A stretch of 64,000 bases of DNA from DSPP01 sp964607165 (lineage in GTDB: Bacteria > Zixibacteria > MSB-5A5 > DSPP01): the NCBI GenBank assembly GCA_964607165.1, contig CAZSIT010000007.1, positions 37,305 to 101,304 on the forward strand. Reading direction: 5' to 3'. Shown here piece after piece: positions 35,301-43,267 of the stretch (the first letter of the stretch is position 1; the number at the start of each line of letters is the position of its first letter). The notes beneath the pieces were generated by a model, which saw only the letters and a list, made by a program, of their open reading frames with translations, had not been told where the DNA came from and searched no databases. The position numbers were made by a program, and so were the translations under genes.

Positions 35301-36803
35301 GGCCGAGCCTGCCTGGCTACGCCCGCCTGGGTCAGCACCGGGAGCTCCTACAATAATGTCGGCACGACCATCCCCGTTTACATCCCCAGCCCCGGACACA
35401 GACTGACCCAGATAGTCAACGGCGACGGCCCCGTCTTTCTGGAAAAGAAGGGAGCCGTCCGCGCCGGAATAGAGAAAAGCCGAGCCGGCATCGGCAAGCC
35501 CGCCCGGGTCGGCAAGAGGAGCACCGACAATAAAATCGGTTCTTCCGTCTCCATTCACATCTCCAGCCCCAGCCACCGAAAAACCGAACCGGTCACCAGC
35601 AACGGCCCCGTCTTTCTGTAAAAGCAGGGCACCGGTGGCGCCGGAATAAACGAAGGCAGAACCTGCATCAATACGTCCACCTGGGTCTGCAAGAAGAGCA
35701 CCGACAATGAAATCGGCTTTTCCGTCTCCGTTCACATCCCCGGCCCCGGCAACCGAATAACCAAAAAAGCCAATAGCAACGACCCCGTCTTTCCGGAAAA
35801 GAAGGGTGCCGTCCGCGCCGGAATAGAGAAAAGCCGAGCCGGCTGCGCCCGGCCCGGCAAGAAGAGCACCGATGATGAAATCGGCTTTTCCATCTCCGTT
35901 AACATCCCCAGCCCCGGCCACGGAAGTGCCCAATTGTTCACCGCCCAAGCCGCCATTTTTCTGGTAAAGGAGAGCACCGGTTGCGCCGGAATAAACGTAA
36001 GCGGACCCTTGAAAAGAAGGTTCCGGAGCGCCAATGATAAAATCGGCTTTGCCATCGCCATTCACATCCCCAGCCCCGGCAACGGACCAACCCAGTCGGT
36101 CATCAGCGGCTAATCCGTTTTTTTGATACAGGAGAGAACCATCGGCCCCGGAATAGACGAAAGCGGAACCGGCAAGACCAAACCCGCCCGGGTCGGCATT
36201 AGGAGCGCCAACGATGAAATCGGCTTTGCCATCGCCGTTGATGTCGCCAGCGCCCGCCACTGACCAGCCCAGCTGGTCACCAGTAGAGTCACCATTTTTT
36301 TGGTAAAGCAGGGAGCCATCGGCGCCGGAATAGACATAAGCCGATCCGGCATCAACGCGTCCGACCGGGTCGGCATACTGTACGCCGGTGATTAAATCAG
36401 TTCGGCCATCACCATTGACATCGCCTGCCGAGGCGACCGAGAGACCAAGTTCGTCGCCGGTGGAGTCTCCATTTTTTTGGTAAAGCAGAGTGAACTGGGC
36501 GGAGGTGGGGGAGAAGGAAAGGAGGAGAAAAAGAAAGACAACCCCCTCTTTAATTCTCCCCCTTAAATACAGGGGGAGAGGGGTGTGTTCACCCTTGGGT
36601 CCTCTCCAAAAATGTAGAGCGGAAGGGCGAATACAAGATTCGCCCCTACGGCGGCGCGGAAGGGGAAAAAAGGCGTATAGCAATACGCCCCTACGGGTTT
36701 TCGCTCTAAAACGTAGGGGTGAACCTTTAGATTCGCCCCTACCATTTTTCGCTATGGCAAGTCGTGGAAATAATAAACTTCTAAGAATCTTTAGCCCAGA
36801 CAT
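32340..36803 (-). CDS. Secreted FG-GAP protein: three 7-bladed propellers, Ig-like insert, dockerin (FG-GAP B)
   Basis: A 1487-aa paralogue of FG-GAP A with the same plan: signal peptide, 7 FG-GAP units (ending in SLPAPPDPPVNLT), 7 units, Ig/cadherin-like domain (LLAPVGNPTGTEGQLLTFTV), 7 units and a dockerin. The last propeller and dockerin are close to identical with FG-GAP A, while the first 14 blades are much more diverged. The start is the same as in A (GGGAGG, 6 nt). The first 17 residues match A. About 80 residues of repeat-derived, Arg-rich sequence then separate them from the hydrophobic VFLFLLLSFSPTSA, so the signal n-region is abnormally long and its function uncertain. It is divergent from the SpoIIE gene at 37066. 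Confidence 0.88.
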   Translation of the reverse strand: MSGLKILRSLLFPRLAIAKNGRGESKGSPLRFRAKTRRGVLLYAFFPLPRRRRGESCIRPSALHFWRGPKGEHTPLPLYLRGRIKEGVVFLFLLLSFSPTSAQFTLLYQKNGDSTGDELGLSVASAGDVNGDGRTDLITGVQYADPVGRVDAGSAYVYSGADGSLLYQKNGDSTGDQLGWSVAGAGDINGDGKADFIVGAPNADPGGFGLAGSAFVYSGADGSLLYQKNGLAADDRLGWSVAGAGDVNGDGKADFIIGAPEPSFQGSAYVYSGATGALLYQKNGGLGGEQLGTSVAGAGDVNGDGKADFIIGALLAGPGAAGSAFLYSGADGTLLFRKDGVVAIGFFGYSVAGAGDVNGDGKADFIVGALLADPGGRIDAGSAFVYSGATGALLLQKDGAVAGDRFGFSVAGAGDVNGDGRTDFIVGAPLADPGGLADAGSAFLYSGADGSLLFQKDGAVAVDYLGQSVSGAGDVNGDGRADIIVGAPGADPGGRSQAGSAFVYSLPAPPDPPVNLTATFLKQGTATGDQLGFSVASAGDVNGDGKADFIVGAHQANPGGLSLAGSAYVYSGATGGLLYQKNGGATGDGLGGAVAGIGDVNLDGRQDFIIGAYTADPGGLDSAGSAYVYSGTDGSLLYQKNGAAAGDIFGATIAGGGDVNGDGRADFIISAIHASPNSQFYAGSVFVYSGLDGSLLYQKDGPGQESVLGQSIDIIGDLNSDGKSEFLISAPFGVRDGHIDAGSVYIYSGATGVLLIQKDGASNGDIFGTSARGIGGDVNGDGRPDFIVGARQADPGGLFNAGSVFVYSGADGSLLYQKDGTAVNDEFGFPVAGAGDVNGDGRADFMIGAPLADPGGLTDAGLATVYSGATGSLLFLATAQPGNQVGFSVASAGDVNGDGKADVIYGAPISGLTGFAAVWAVNRPPLLAPVGNPTGTEGQLLTFTVSASDPDGFLPMLSVRDTSTGMVFADTGNGGGKLVWTPVPSQVGVHHVRFIASDGFLADTQLVTITVLADTLKSQHSGINPGDQLGSSVSGGGDVNGDGVADYIIGAPGADPVAFGEAGASTDAGSIFIYSGKNDTLIYQINGTSSGDRLGGSVGLVGDANVDGKGDFIIGAPEANGTAGAVYVYSGSTGLLLFQKNGSATGDRLGGSVGLYADVNTDGKDDFIAGAPGADPSGKTDAGSAFVYSGANGTLLYQKDGASAGDRLGGSVGMSADVNDVNGDSRGDFIIGADGTSSSSGTIYVYSGATGSLLYQKNGTAIGDRLGGSVGLTQVLDVDGDNRAEFIAGAPGTSSSSGAVYVYSGTTGSLLFQKTGSISGDRLGGSVGIQADVDGDGGADFIAGAQGTNDSAGAAFIYSGASGALIFQQNGDSTGDRLGGSVGIYADVSGLAHYIIGAPNADPNNNPDAGSAFIFQLQEKGDLNGDGILTAADVVHMLNCTFLGSSLGIDCANLSVADINCDGILTAADVVKELNGVFLGSSLDCSL
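36625..36742. repeat. Cluster of three GTAG-footed REP-like palindromes in the signal-peptide coding region
   Basis: 36625-36649 (GGGCGAAT/ATTCGCCC, CTAC), 36672-36694 (GGCGTAT/ATACGCC, CTAC) and 36713-36742 (GTAG with a CTAC end). They are translated within the n-region of FG-GAP B. The paralogue at 26883 lacks them, carrying a different palindrome instead. Confidence 0.7.
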
Positions 36804-37006
36804 TTGGCGCCTCCCGGTATCATTTTATTTTCCCTCGGAGATAAGGTAGTAGCCGAGAGATAGTTTGTCAAGAAAATAGCGGATAGTTTTTTGGCCCATA
36901 TCCAGTAGGGAGAGGGAATATTATTGTATGCCGCAGGTCGTTTTTCGGCCCGACTGCGGCGTTGCCTGCCCGTGCCGGGCTGCGGCCAGGGGAAACGCCG
37001 CCTACG
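36745..37006. repeat. 262-bp duplicated block, copy 2 (upstream of FG-GAP B and SpoIIE phosphatase)
   Basis: Near-identical to 26825-27086 with no net length change. The plus-strand partner here is a GAF-SpoIIE phosphatase instead of a kinase. An AT-rich TATTTT 5 nt before the phosphatase ATG, outside the block, may be its -10. Confidence 0.8.
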
Positions 37007-37065
37007 CAAACCGCTTTCTAACAAAACAGTTGCCGGAAGGGATTTTGTTCGCCATATTTTATCCG

Positions 37066-38340
37066 ATGACCGATTTCCTGCAAGCTGAAAATCAGAAACT
37101 GCGCCAGGCGGTGGATGAGCTTTCGTTGTTAAACGATCTGGCCTCGGCTATTTCTTCCACCATGCCGATGGAAGAAATCAACAAGATGATTGTCAATAAA
37201 TGCCTGAACCGAATCCGGGCGGAGCAGGGGTATATTTCGCTGGTGGATAATATGGAAAAAGCCGACCGGACGCATACCTTGGTGCGGGTTTTCGACAAAT
37301 CCACGCTTTCGGTGCCGTTTCGTTTGGGTGTTACTTTAACCGGCTGGATGATGAGAAATCAGGCGCCGCTTTTGGTCAACGACGCTTTTGCCGACGAGCG
37401 CTTTCAGGGCACCGAATGGAACGGGATGCCGATACGCTCGGTTCTGGCCGTGCCTTTGAAAGTAAAAAACCGCCTCATCGGATTTATGTCACTTTTCAAC
37501 AAGAAGGAAGGGGAATTTTCGCCGGAAGACCAAAGGCTTTTGTCCATCGTCGCAATGCAGTCTGCGCAGACCATTGAGGCGGCACGGCTATACGAAGAGG
37601 AGAAGAAATCGGTGGCTATGCAGCAGGAGATGCAAATGGCGATGACCATTCAGCAAAACCTTTTGCCCAAAGCGGCGCCGCAGATTGCCGGATTTGACGT
37701 GGCGGGGATGACTGTTTCCGCCAAGGAGGTTGGCGGCGATTACTTTGATTACCTGCAATTGTCGGATGGGCGCTGTGGGTTCGTCGTGGCCGATGTGGCC
37801 GGCAAAGGGCTTTCGGCGGCGATGTTGATGTCAAATTTACAGGCGACCGTTCGCGGCCAGGCGGCAATATCCTCTTCTTGTTCGCACTGTATAACCAACG
37901 CCAACCGGATGATGAAATCCTCCATAACTCCGGGGCGTTTTGTCACTCTCTTTCTGGTGGCGGTGGATCCGGCGCAAAAAGTTTTGTCCTACTCCAATGG
38001 CGGGCATAACCCGCCCTATCTTTTCAAATCGGACGGCTCTTTTAGAGAGCTGAACAAGGGGGGGCCGATTTTGGGGGTTTTTGATTTTCTGGAATACGAA
38101 GAGGAAAAAATCCAGCTTGCGCCGGGCGACGTTTTTATTGCTTTCTCGGATGGGGTTACCGAAGCGTTTAACGAAAAAGAGGAACAATTTGGCGAAGAAC
38201 GGCTGATTGAGCTTCTGAAGTCGATTTTATCGCAGCCGGCTGCGGGCATCCTGTCGGCCATCAACGATGCCGTGCTCCGCTTTGCCGGCAATATGCCGGC
38301 GGCGGACGATTTGACCTTGATGGTCATAAAAGCGCTTTAA
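37066..38340 (+). CDS. GAF domain SpoIIE-type PP2C phosphatase 1
   Basis: A 424-aa cytoplasmic protein. The ATG at 37066 starts MTDFLQAENQKLRQAV, a short coiled coil. In-frame codons upstream fall in the duplicated 262-bp block and are not family sequence. GAF domain about 25-170, linker helix (EEEKKSVAMQQEMQMAMTIQ), then the SpoIIE/RsbU phosphatase: VGGDYFDY, VADVAGKGLSAAMLMSNLQA, FSDGVTEAF and ADDLTLMVIKAL give the metal-binding Asp residues. Such proteins dephosphorylate anti-anti-sigma partners or phosphoproteins on a GAF signal. No anti-sigma partner is nearby; Ser/Thr-kinase substrates are a possible target (inference). No ribosome site, possibly leaderless. Confidence 0.9.
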   Translation: MTDFLQAENQKLRQAVDELSLLNDLASAISSTMPMEEINKMIVNKCLNRIRAEQGYISLVDNMEKADRTHTLVRVFDKSTLSVPFRLGVTLTGWMMRNQAPLLVNDAFADERFQGTEWNGMPIRSVLAVPLKVKNRLIGFMSLFNKKEGEFSPEDQRLLSIVAMQSAQTIEAARLYEEEKKSVAMQQEMQMAMTIQQNLLPKAAPQIAGFDVAGMTVSAKEVGGDYFDYLQLSDGRCGFVVADVAGKGLSAAMLMSNLQATVRGQAAISSSCSHCITNANRMMKSSITPGRFVTLFLVAVDPAQKVLSYSNGGHNPPYLFKSDGSFRELNKGGPILGVFDFLEYEEEKIQLAPGDVFIAFSDGVTEAFNEKEEQFGEERLIELLKSILSQPAAGILSAINDAVLRFAGNMPAADDLTLMVIKAL

Positions 38341-38382
38341 AAAAATTCGTTTTCCTCGCAAACGGAAAGAGGAAAGAAACAA

Positions 38383-39639
38383 ATGCCTGAAGAAACAAAA
38401 TCATTTCAAAAACCAGGCGAGAAAAGAGAGCTTTCCGACCGCATCACTTCTTCCATTTCTGCGGGAATGTCGATGGAAGAAATCAGACGGCTTTTGGTCG
38501 GAATCTCTCTGGACTATATCAAAGCCGAGCGGGGCTACGTGGCCCTTCTCCCCGAGCAGCAAAGAGACGACGGGAGCACAACTTCGACACGAGTGTACGA
38601 CCGTTCCAAAGATTCCCTGCCCCGGCATTTGCGCATGGTTTTGGCCGGGTTTATGGGAAGATACAAGGAGCCGCTTTTGGTTAACGAGGCCTCCCTGGAT
38701 GAACGGTTCAAAGGGTACGAGTGGAGTGAAATGCAGATTCGTTCCGTTTTGGCTGTTCCACTTTTAGTTAAGGCCAGATTGGTAGGTTTTTTGGCGCTCT
38801 TCAATAAGAAGACCGACGGTTTTACGAAACAGGATCAAAAACATCTTTATCTCATCGGGGAACTATCCGCGCAAACGCTGGTTTCCGCCCAGTTGCAGAC
38901 TGATTATCTTAAGGATTTGGAGGCGGCGCGAATCATTCAGCAAACCTTATTACCAAAAGAAACGCCGAAAATTCAGGGATTTGACATAGCCGGAATGATG
39001 GTTCCGTCCAAAATGGTCGGGGGGGATTATTTCGATTACCTTTCGCTTGCCAATGGGCGGCCTGTTTTTGTCGTGGCGGACGTTTCCGGCAAGGGATTGC
39101 CGGCGGCGATGTTGATGTGCAGCTTGCAGGCCACCGTACGGAGCCAGGCGGCCGTATCCTCTTCCTGCACGGAGTGCGTGAACAACATCAACCGAATGCT
39201 TATAAACCTGCCGATGCCCGAAGGCAATTACGTTACCTTGTTTTTGGCGGTTTTAGACCCGGATCAAAAAACGCTCTGTTATTCCAACGCGGGGCATAAT
39301 CCTCCCTTTCTATTCAGGCGCGACGGAACTTCTCGGAGATTGACCACCGGAGGGAAATTTTTAGGCGTTGCGGGGCTGTCGGATGAAGCTGCCTACGACG
39401 AAGCCGACGTTTCGCTTTCCAGCGGGGATGTTTTGGTCATCTACTCGGATGGCGTAACCGAAGCAAGGGACAAAAAGGGCGAGCAGTTCGGAGAAAGAGG
39501 GCTTTTAGAGGCTCTGAAGCCTGCCTTCTCGCAATCTCCTTCCGATATTTTATCCGGCATCAATAAGGCGGTTCACAATTTTTCAGGGGAACAGCCGGCG
39601 GCGGATGATTTGACCTTGATGGTCATAAAAGCGGTTTAG
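38383..39639 (+). CDS. GAF domain SpoIIE-type PP2C phosphatase 2
   Basis: A 418-aa paralogue of the preceding gene, 42 nt downstream, with its own ribosome site (AGAGGAAAG). GAF domain about 20-170 (YIKAERGYVALLPEQ, IRSVLAVPLLVKARLVGFLA). Phosphatase domain about 195-418 with VGGDYFDYLSLANG, VADVSGKGLPAAMLMCSLQA, YSDGVTEARD and ADDLTLMVIKAV, all metal Asp present. The tandem pair probably arose by duplication and is likely co-transcribed. The N-terminus differs (hydrophilic EETKSFQKPGEKRELSDRI). Confidence 0.9.
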   Translation: MPEETKSFQKPGEKRELSDRITSSISAGMSMEEIRRLLVGISLDYIKAERGYVALLPEQQRDDGSTTSTRVYDRSKDSLPRHLRMVLAGFMGRYKEPLLVNEASLDERFKGYEWSEMQIRSVLAVPLLVKARLVGFLALFNKKTDGFTKQDQKHLYLIGELSAQTLVSAQLQTDYLKDLEAARIIQQTLLPKETPKIQGFDIAGMMVPSKMVGGDYFDYLSLANGRPVFVVADVSGKGLPAAMLMCSLQATVRSQAAVSSSCTECVNNINRMLINLPMPEGNYVTLFLAVLDPDQKTLCYSNAGHNPPFLFRRDGTSRRLTTGGKFLGVAGLSDEAAYDEADVSLSSGDVLVIYSDGVTEARDKKGEQFGERGLLEALKPAFSQSPSDILSGINKAVHNFSGEQPAADDLTLMVIKAV

Positions 39640-39721
39640 CGGGAAAATCGGAAAATTTATCCCTAACGCCGAAACTCTTTTTCTGAAAAAAATCTTAGAT
39701 GTAAAAATTATCCGCAAATTT

Positions 39722-40837
39722 TTGGAAGCCTTACCAGGTGTAGTTTTGGCTGCTCTGATTATGCTGGCTTCATTTCAATTGGCAAACGGACTGGGCCGTT
39801 TGCTAATACATTTAAATAACGGAAACGCACCCGGCAAAGCCAGCCCATTTTCCGGTGTTTCGATAGCCATTCTTGTTGGGATATTGGTAAACCATACCTT
39901 TCGGCTCCCGGGGATATTTGCTTCCGGAATTCAATTCAGCATCACCAAAATCCTCCGTCTGGGCATTATTTTTGTAGGCATTAAACTAAGCCTGTTGGAG
40001 ATAGTTAAATTGGGGATTTGGGGATTACCGATTGTTCTGGCTGCCATCTTGAGCGGGCTGGTGTTTGTCACCTGGTTTAATCGGCTTTTAGGGTTGCCGG
40101 AACGGCTGGGAACTTTAATAGCCGTCGGCACAGGCATTTGCGGTATAACGGCCATTGTCGCGACGGCCCCGGCCATTGAAGCCGAAAAAGAAGAAGTGGC
40201 TTATGCGGTCGCCAACATCACGCTTTTTGGGCTTTTGGGAATGCTTTTTTATCCCTATCTGGCGCATCATCTTTTTAAAACTTCGGAAGAGATTGGGCTT
40301 TTTTTGGGAACGGCCATTCACGATACGTCTCAAGTAATAGGAGCGGCGCTTGCCTATAAGGAGATTTTTCATAACGACGTGGTATTAAAGGCGGCCACGG
40401 TAACCAAGCTGACCCGCAATCTGTTTTTAGCCGGAGTTGTTCCGGCGATGGCCTACTTGTATTTGCGAAATAGCGGGAAGGGAGAAAGTAAACCGGAAGT
40501 AAATTTTAAGTTAGCCAGGTTTGTTCCTTTATTTGTATTGGGTTTCCTTGCCGCGGCCTTGGTGCGTTCGATAGGAGACATCAGCCTGCAAAAAGGTTTG
40601 GCTTTTGGAATCTGGAGCGAATCAACCTGGAAATTTCTTACCACACAGATTGGCGAAGTTTGGGGATCTCACTACTTATTGGGAACGGCCCTGGCGGCAG
40701 TGGGACTGAACATCCGCTTTGCGATGTTTAAGGGAATCGGCCTAAAACCGTTTGCGGTCGGTTTTGCCGGGGCCTTGTTCGTGGGAGCAGTCGGATTAAT
40801 TATGGCTCTGCTTTTGGGGCGGTTTGTCCCTTTGTAA
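39722..40837 (+). CDS. YeiH/UPF0324 family membrane protein (putative sulfate exporter)
   Basis: A 371-aa polytopic membrane protein with about ten hydrophobic segments. Family signatures are FSGVSIAILVGILVNHTF, LRLGIIFVGIKLSLLEIVKLG, GTGICGITAIVATAPAIEAE and GTAIHDTSQVIGAALAY. UPF0324 members are annotated as putative sulfate exporters, with little direct evidence. The start is uncertain: TTG at 39722 gives a reasonable N-terminus, but the frame is open upstream with only non-ATG candidates. No convincing ribosome site. It lies between the phosphatases and a palindromic repeat. Confidence 0.85.
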   Translation: MEALPGVVLAALIMLASFQLANGLGRLLIHLNNGNAPGKASPFSGVSIAILVGILVNHTFRLPGIFASGIQFSITKILRLGIIFVGIKLSLLEIVKLGIWGLPIVLAAILSGLVFVTWFNRLLGLPERLGTLIAVGTGICGITAIVATAPAIEAEKEEVAYAVANITLFGLLGMLFYPYLAHHLFKTSEEIGLFLGTAIHDTSQVIGAALAYKEIFHNDVVLKAATVTKLTRNLFLAGVVPAMAYLYLRNSGKGESKPEVNFKLARFVPLFVLGFLAAALVRSIGDISLQKGLAFGIWSESTWKFLTTQIGEVWGSHYLLGTALAAVGLNIRFAMFKGIGLKPFAVGFAGALFVGAVGLIMALLLGRFVPL

Positions 40838-40845
40838 TGGTTTCT

Positions 40846-40964
40846 GTGGCGCAGGTTAAGTTTTATCTAACCTGCGTAGTTTTGACTCTAATGCCATTAA
40901 CGCAGGTTGGCCTGCCCGAGACGAACTTTGGGTTCGGCCAGGGATAAAGCCCAACGTGCGCCAC
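40846..40964. repeat. Palindromic intergenic repeat bounded by GTGGCGCAGG / GTGCGCCAC
   Basis: It starts GTGGCGCAGGTTA with the partner TAACCTGCG and ends GTGCGCCAC. It includes GCAGGTTGGCCTGCCCGAG. Same family as 1860-1949, and like that copy it holds two hairpins and no gene. Confidence 0.65.
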
Positions 40965-41007
40965 GGAATAGCGATTATCGCAATCTATCAAAGTGAGGGC
41001 ATGCACC

Positions 41008-43200
41008 TCACTCTTTGCTTAAATTGGCCGACGGGCCATTCATTCCAAACGTCTTGAACAAGAAGGCATAAATATCGGACTGTTCTTCGATGATTTTCGA
41101 AGTCGGTTTGCCGCCGCCATGCCCGGCTTTGGTTTCAATCCGAATCAAAATCGGGTTTTTACCGGCGTCGGCCGCCTGCAGGGTCGCCGCAAACTTTTTG
41201 GAATGCGCCGGCACCACCCGGTCGTCGGTATCGGCCGAAGTTATCAGCGCAGGCGGATAGGCGGTTCCTTTTTTGACGTTGTGCAGGGGGGAATAGGCGT
41301 ACAAAAACTTAAACTGCTCCGGGCTGGACTCGGCATTGCCGTATTCCCCAACCCAGTAGCGACCGACGGTAAATTTGTGGTAGCGGAGCATATCCGCCAC
41401 CGGCACCTGGCAGATGACGGCGCCAAAAAGCTCCGGGCGCTGCAGCATACAGGCGGCAACCAAAAGCCCGCCGTTGGAGCCGCCGTTGATGGCCAGCTTG
41501 GACGGGTTGGTGTATTTGCTGGCAATCAGCCATTCACCCGCGGCTATAAAATCATCAAACACGTTTTGCTTTTTCTCCAGCATTCCCGCCTGGTGCCAAT
41601 CTTCGCCGTATTCGTCCCCGCCGCGCAGGTTAGCTACGGCAAAAACGCCGCCCGCTTCCAGCCAAATAAGCTTTGAGGTGGAAAAGAAGGGGGTTTCGCT
41701 TATGTTAAAACCGCCGTATCCGTACAGCCAAACCGGATTGCTGCCATCCAGTTTCAAGCCCTTTTTGTGGGTGATGAACATCGGAATTCGAGTTCCGTCC
41801 TTGGATGGGTAAAAAACCTGTTTGGTCTCGTAGCCGGAGGGGTCGAAATCGATGTCGGGTTTGCGGAATATTTCAGATTTGCCGGTTTTGAAGTCGTAGC
41901 GAAAGATGGTCGTTGGGTAAAGGAACGAAGTGAAACTGTAGAACATTTCCGTATCGTTTCGTTTGCCGGAAATGCTGGATACGGAACCAATGGTGGGCAA
42001 TTCGATTTCTTTTAGGAAAGTTCCATCCGTCTTAAAGATTTTTAATTTGTTGTGAGCATCGTGCCGAAAAATCACCACAAACTGGTTATTTATCATTGAA
42101 ACTGAAGAAATGACATCCTCCTGCTGCGGCAGGATTTCCTTCCAGTTTTCGCGTCCGGGATGACGGCTGTCGATGGCGATGATGCGGCCGCGGGGGGCAT
42201 TTAAATCGGTATGGAAATAGAAAATTTGGCCGTCATTATCAATAGGGCTATAGAGGGCATCGGCCTCGTCCAACAGTTTGACAAATTCGCCATTGCTTGC
42301 CAACTCCCGGTAATAGATGCGGTTTTTTGGCTCGGTGCCGTGCCAGACGGATAACAAAAGATATTTTCCGTCTTCGGTAATTATTGGCGAAAAGCCGAGT
42401 TCTTTATTGTCCGGCCGTTCATAAATCAGAGGGTCTCGCGATTGCGGAGCGCCTACCGCGTGCCAATAGACCCGGTTGAAATTGTTCTCATCTTCTTTGG
42501 GGACCGTGCCGGCTTCCGGATAGCGGTTGTAATAGAAACCCTGGCCATTCGGCGTCCAGGCGATATCGGCAAACTTGCACCATTTCAGCGTTTCATCAAA
42601 GTCAAGGCCCGTGTCAATATTACGAATCTTGATTTCCTGCTGGTCGCTGCCGCTTTTGGAAAGGCCATAGGCCAAAAGTTTCCCGTCCTTTCTGAAAACC
42701 TGGCTGCTCAAAGAAACCGTGCCATCCTCGGACAGTTTGTTAGGGTCAATTAAAACTTTCGGCTCACTGATTAAGTTTTCCTGCCAGTACAATACCGATT
42801 GGTTTTGCAAGCCGTCGTTTTTGGAAAAAAAATAGCGGCCGCCCTCTTTCACCGGTAGCGTGAATTTGGGATAGTTCCAAATTTTAGTCAACCGCGCTTC
42901 AATTTTTTCGCGGGCGGGAATGGCATCGATGTAACTCCGGGTTAACCTGTTCTCTGCTTCCACCCAGATTTGGGTTTCGGGCGAATCCGGGTCTTCCAGC
43001 CAGCGATACGGGTCGGCTACTTTGGTGCCGTGGTAGGTATCGATGACGCTCGAGTCATATCGCGCGAGGGGGTAAGAAAGCTTTTGCCCCCAGACCGGCA
43101 GGGTGGCCGCCAGCAATAAGAAAACGAAGAAAAGCATTCCGGACAGACGGGTAAAAGCAGGCCGCCCATTTCGTTTTGATTTCCAAAGCGCTCGATTCAT
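41008..43200 (-). CDS. Prolyl oligopeptidase (S9A), secreted
   Basis: A 730-aa serine peptidase. I chose the ATG at 43200 because AAGGAGG lies 5 nt upstream; ten in-frame codons before it lack this. A signal peptide (hydrophobic LFFVFLLLAATLPVWG) is followed by YPLARYDSSVIDTYHGTKVADPYRWLED, the family N-terminus, then the beta-propeller and the C-terminal hydrolase domain. The catalytic triad is visible: Ser in NGGSNGG, Asp in TDDRVVPAHS and His in KAGHGGGKP. It cleaves short Pro-containing peptides, here probably in the periplasm. It lies 67 nt downstream of purF on the same strand, behind a half copy of the kinase leader element. Confidence 0.93.
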   Translation of the reverse strand: MNRALWKSKRNGRPAFTRLSGMLFFVFLLLAATLPVWGQKLSYPLARYDSSVIDTYHGTKVADPYRWLEDPDSPETQIWVEAENRLTRSYIDAIPAREKIEARLTKIWNYPKFTLPVKEGGRYFFSKNDGLQNQSVLYWQENLISEPKVLIDPNKLSEDGTVSLSSQVFRKDGKLLAYGLSKSGSDQQEIKIRNIDTGLDFDETLKWCKFADIAWTPNGQGFYYNRYPEAGTVPKEDENNFNRVYWHAVGAPQSRDPLIYERPDNKELGFSPIITEDGKYLLLSVWHGTEPKNRIYYRELASNGEFVKLLDEADALYSPIDNDGQIFYFHTDLNAPRGRIIAIDSRHPGRENWKEILPQQEDVISSVSMINNQFVVIFRHDAHNKLKIFKTDGTFLKEIELPTIGSVSSISGKRNDTEMFYSFTSFLYPTTIFRYDFKTGKSEIFRKPDIDFDPSGYETKQVFYPSKDGTRIPMFITHKKGLKLDGSNPVWLYGYGGFNISETPFFSTSKLIWLEAGGVFAVANLRGGDEYGEDWHQAGMLEKKQNVFDDFIAAGEWLIASKYTNPSKLAINGGSNGGLLVAACMLQRPELFGAVICQVPVADMLRYHKFTVGRYWVGEYGNAESSPEQFKFLYAYSPLHNVKKGTAYPPALITSADTDDRVVPAHSKKFAATLQAADAGKNPILIRIETKAGHGGGKPTSKIIEEQSDIYAFLFKTFGMNGPSANLSKE

Positions 43201-43228
43201 TACCGCCTCCTTATCCTGAAAGGTTTTC

Positions 43229-43261
43229 AATTACTCAATGATAAAATGACTCAATCAACCA
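43229..43261 (-). promoter_or_regulatory. Half copy of the kinase leader element upstream of the S9 peptidase
   Basis: On the minus strand it reads ATTGAGTCATTTTATCATTG then GTAATTGAAAA, matching the left arm of the leaders at 14150, 16467 and 48455, and in the same orientation relative to the gene. The right arm is missing. Confidence 0.5.
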
Positions 43262-43267
43262 TTAAAT

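Noticed and set aside
22558..36803. Regular short repeats that could look like a CRISPR or satellite array
   Set aside because: The period is about 180 bp, copies are degenerate, and the frame is open and reads as FG-GAP protein units. There are no near-identical direct repeats with unique spacers.
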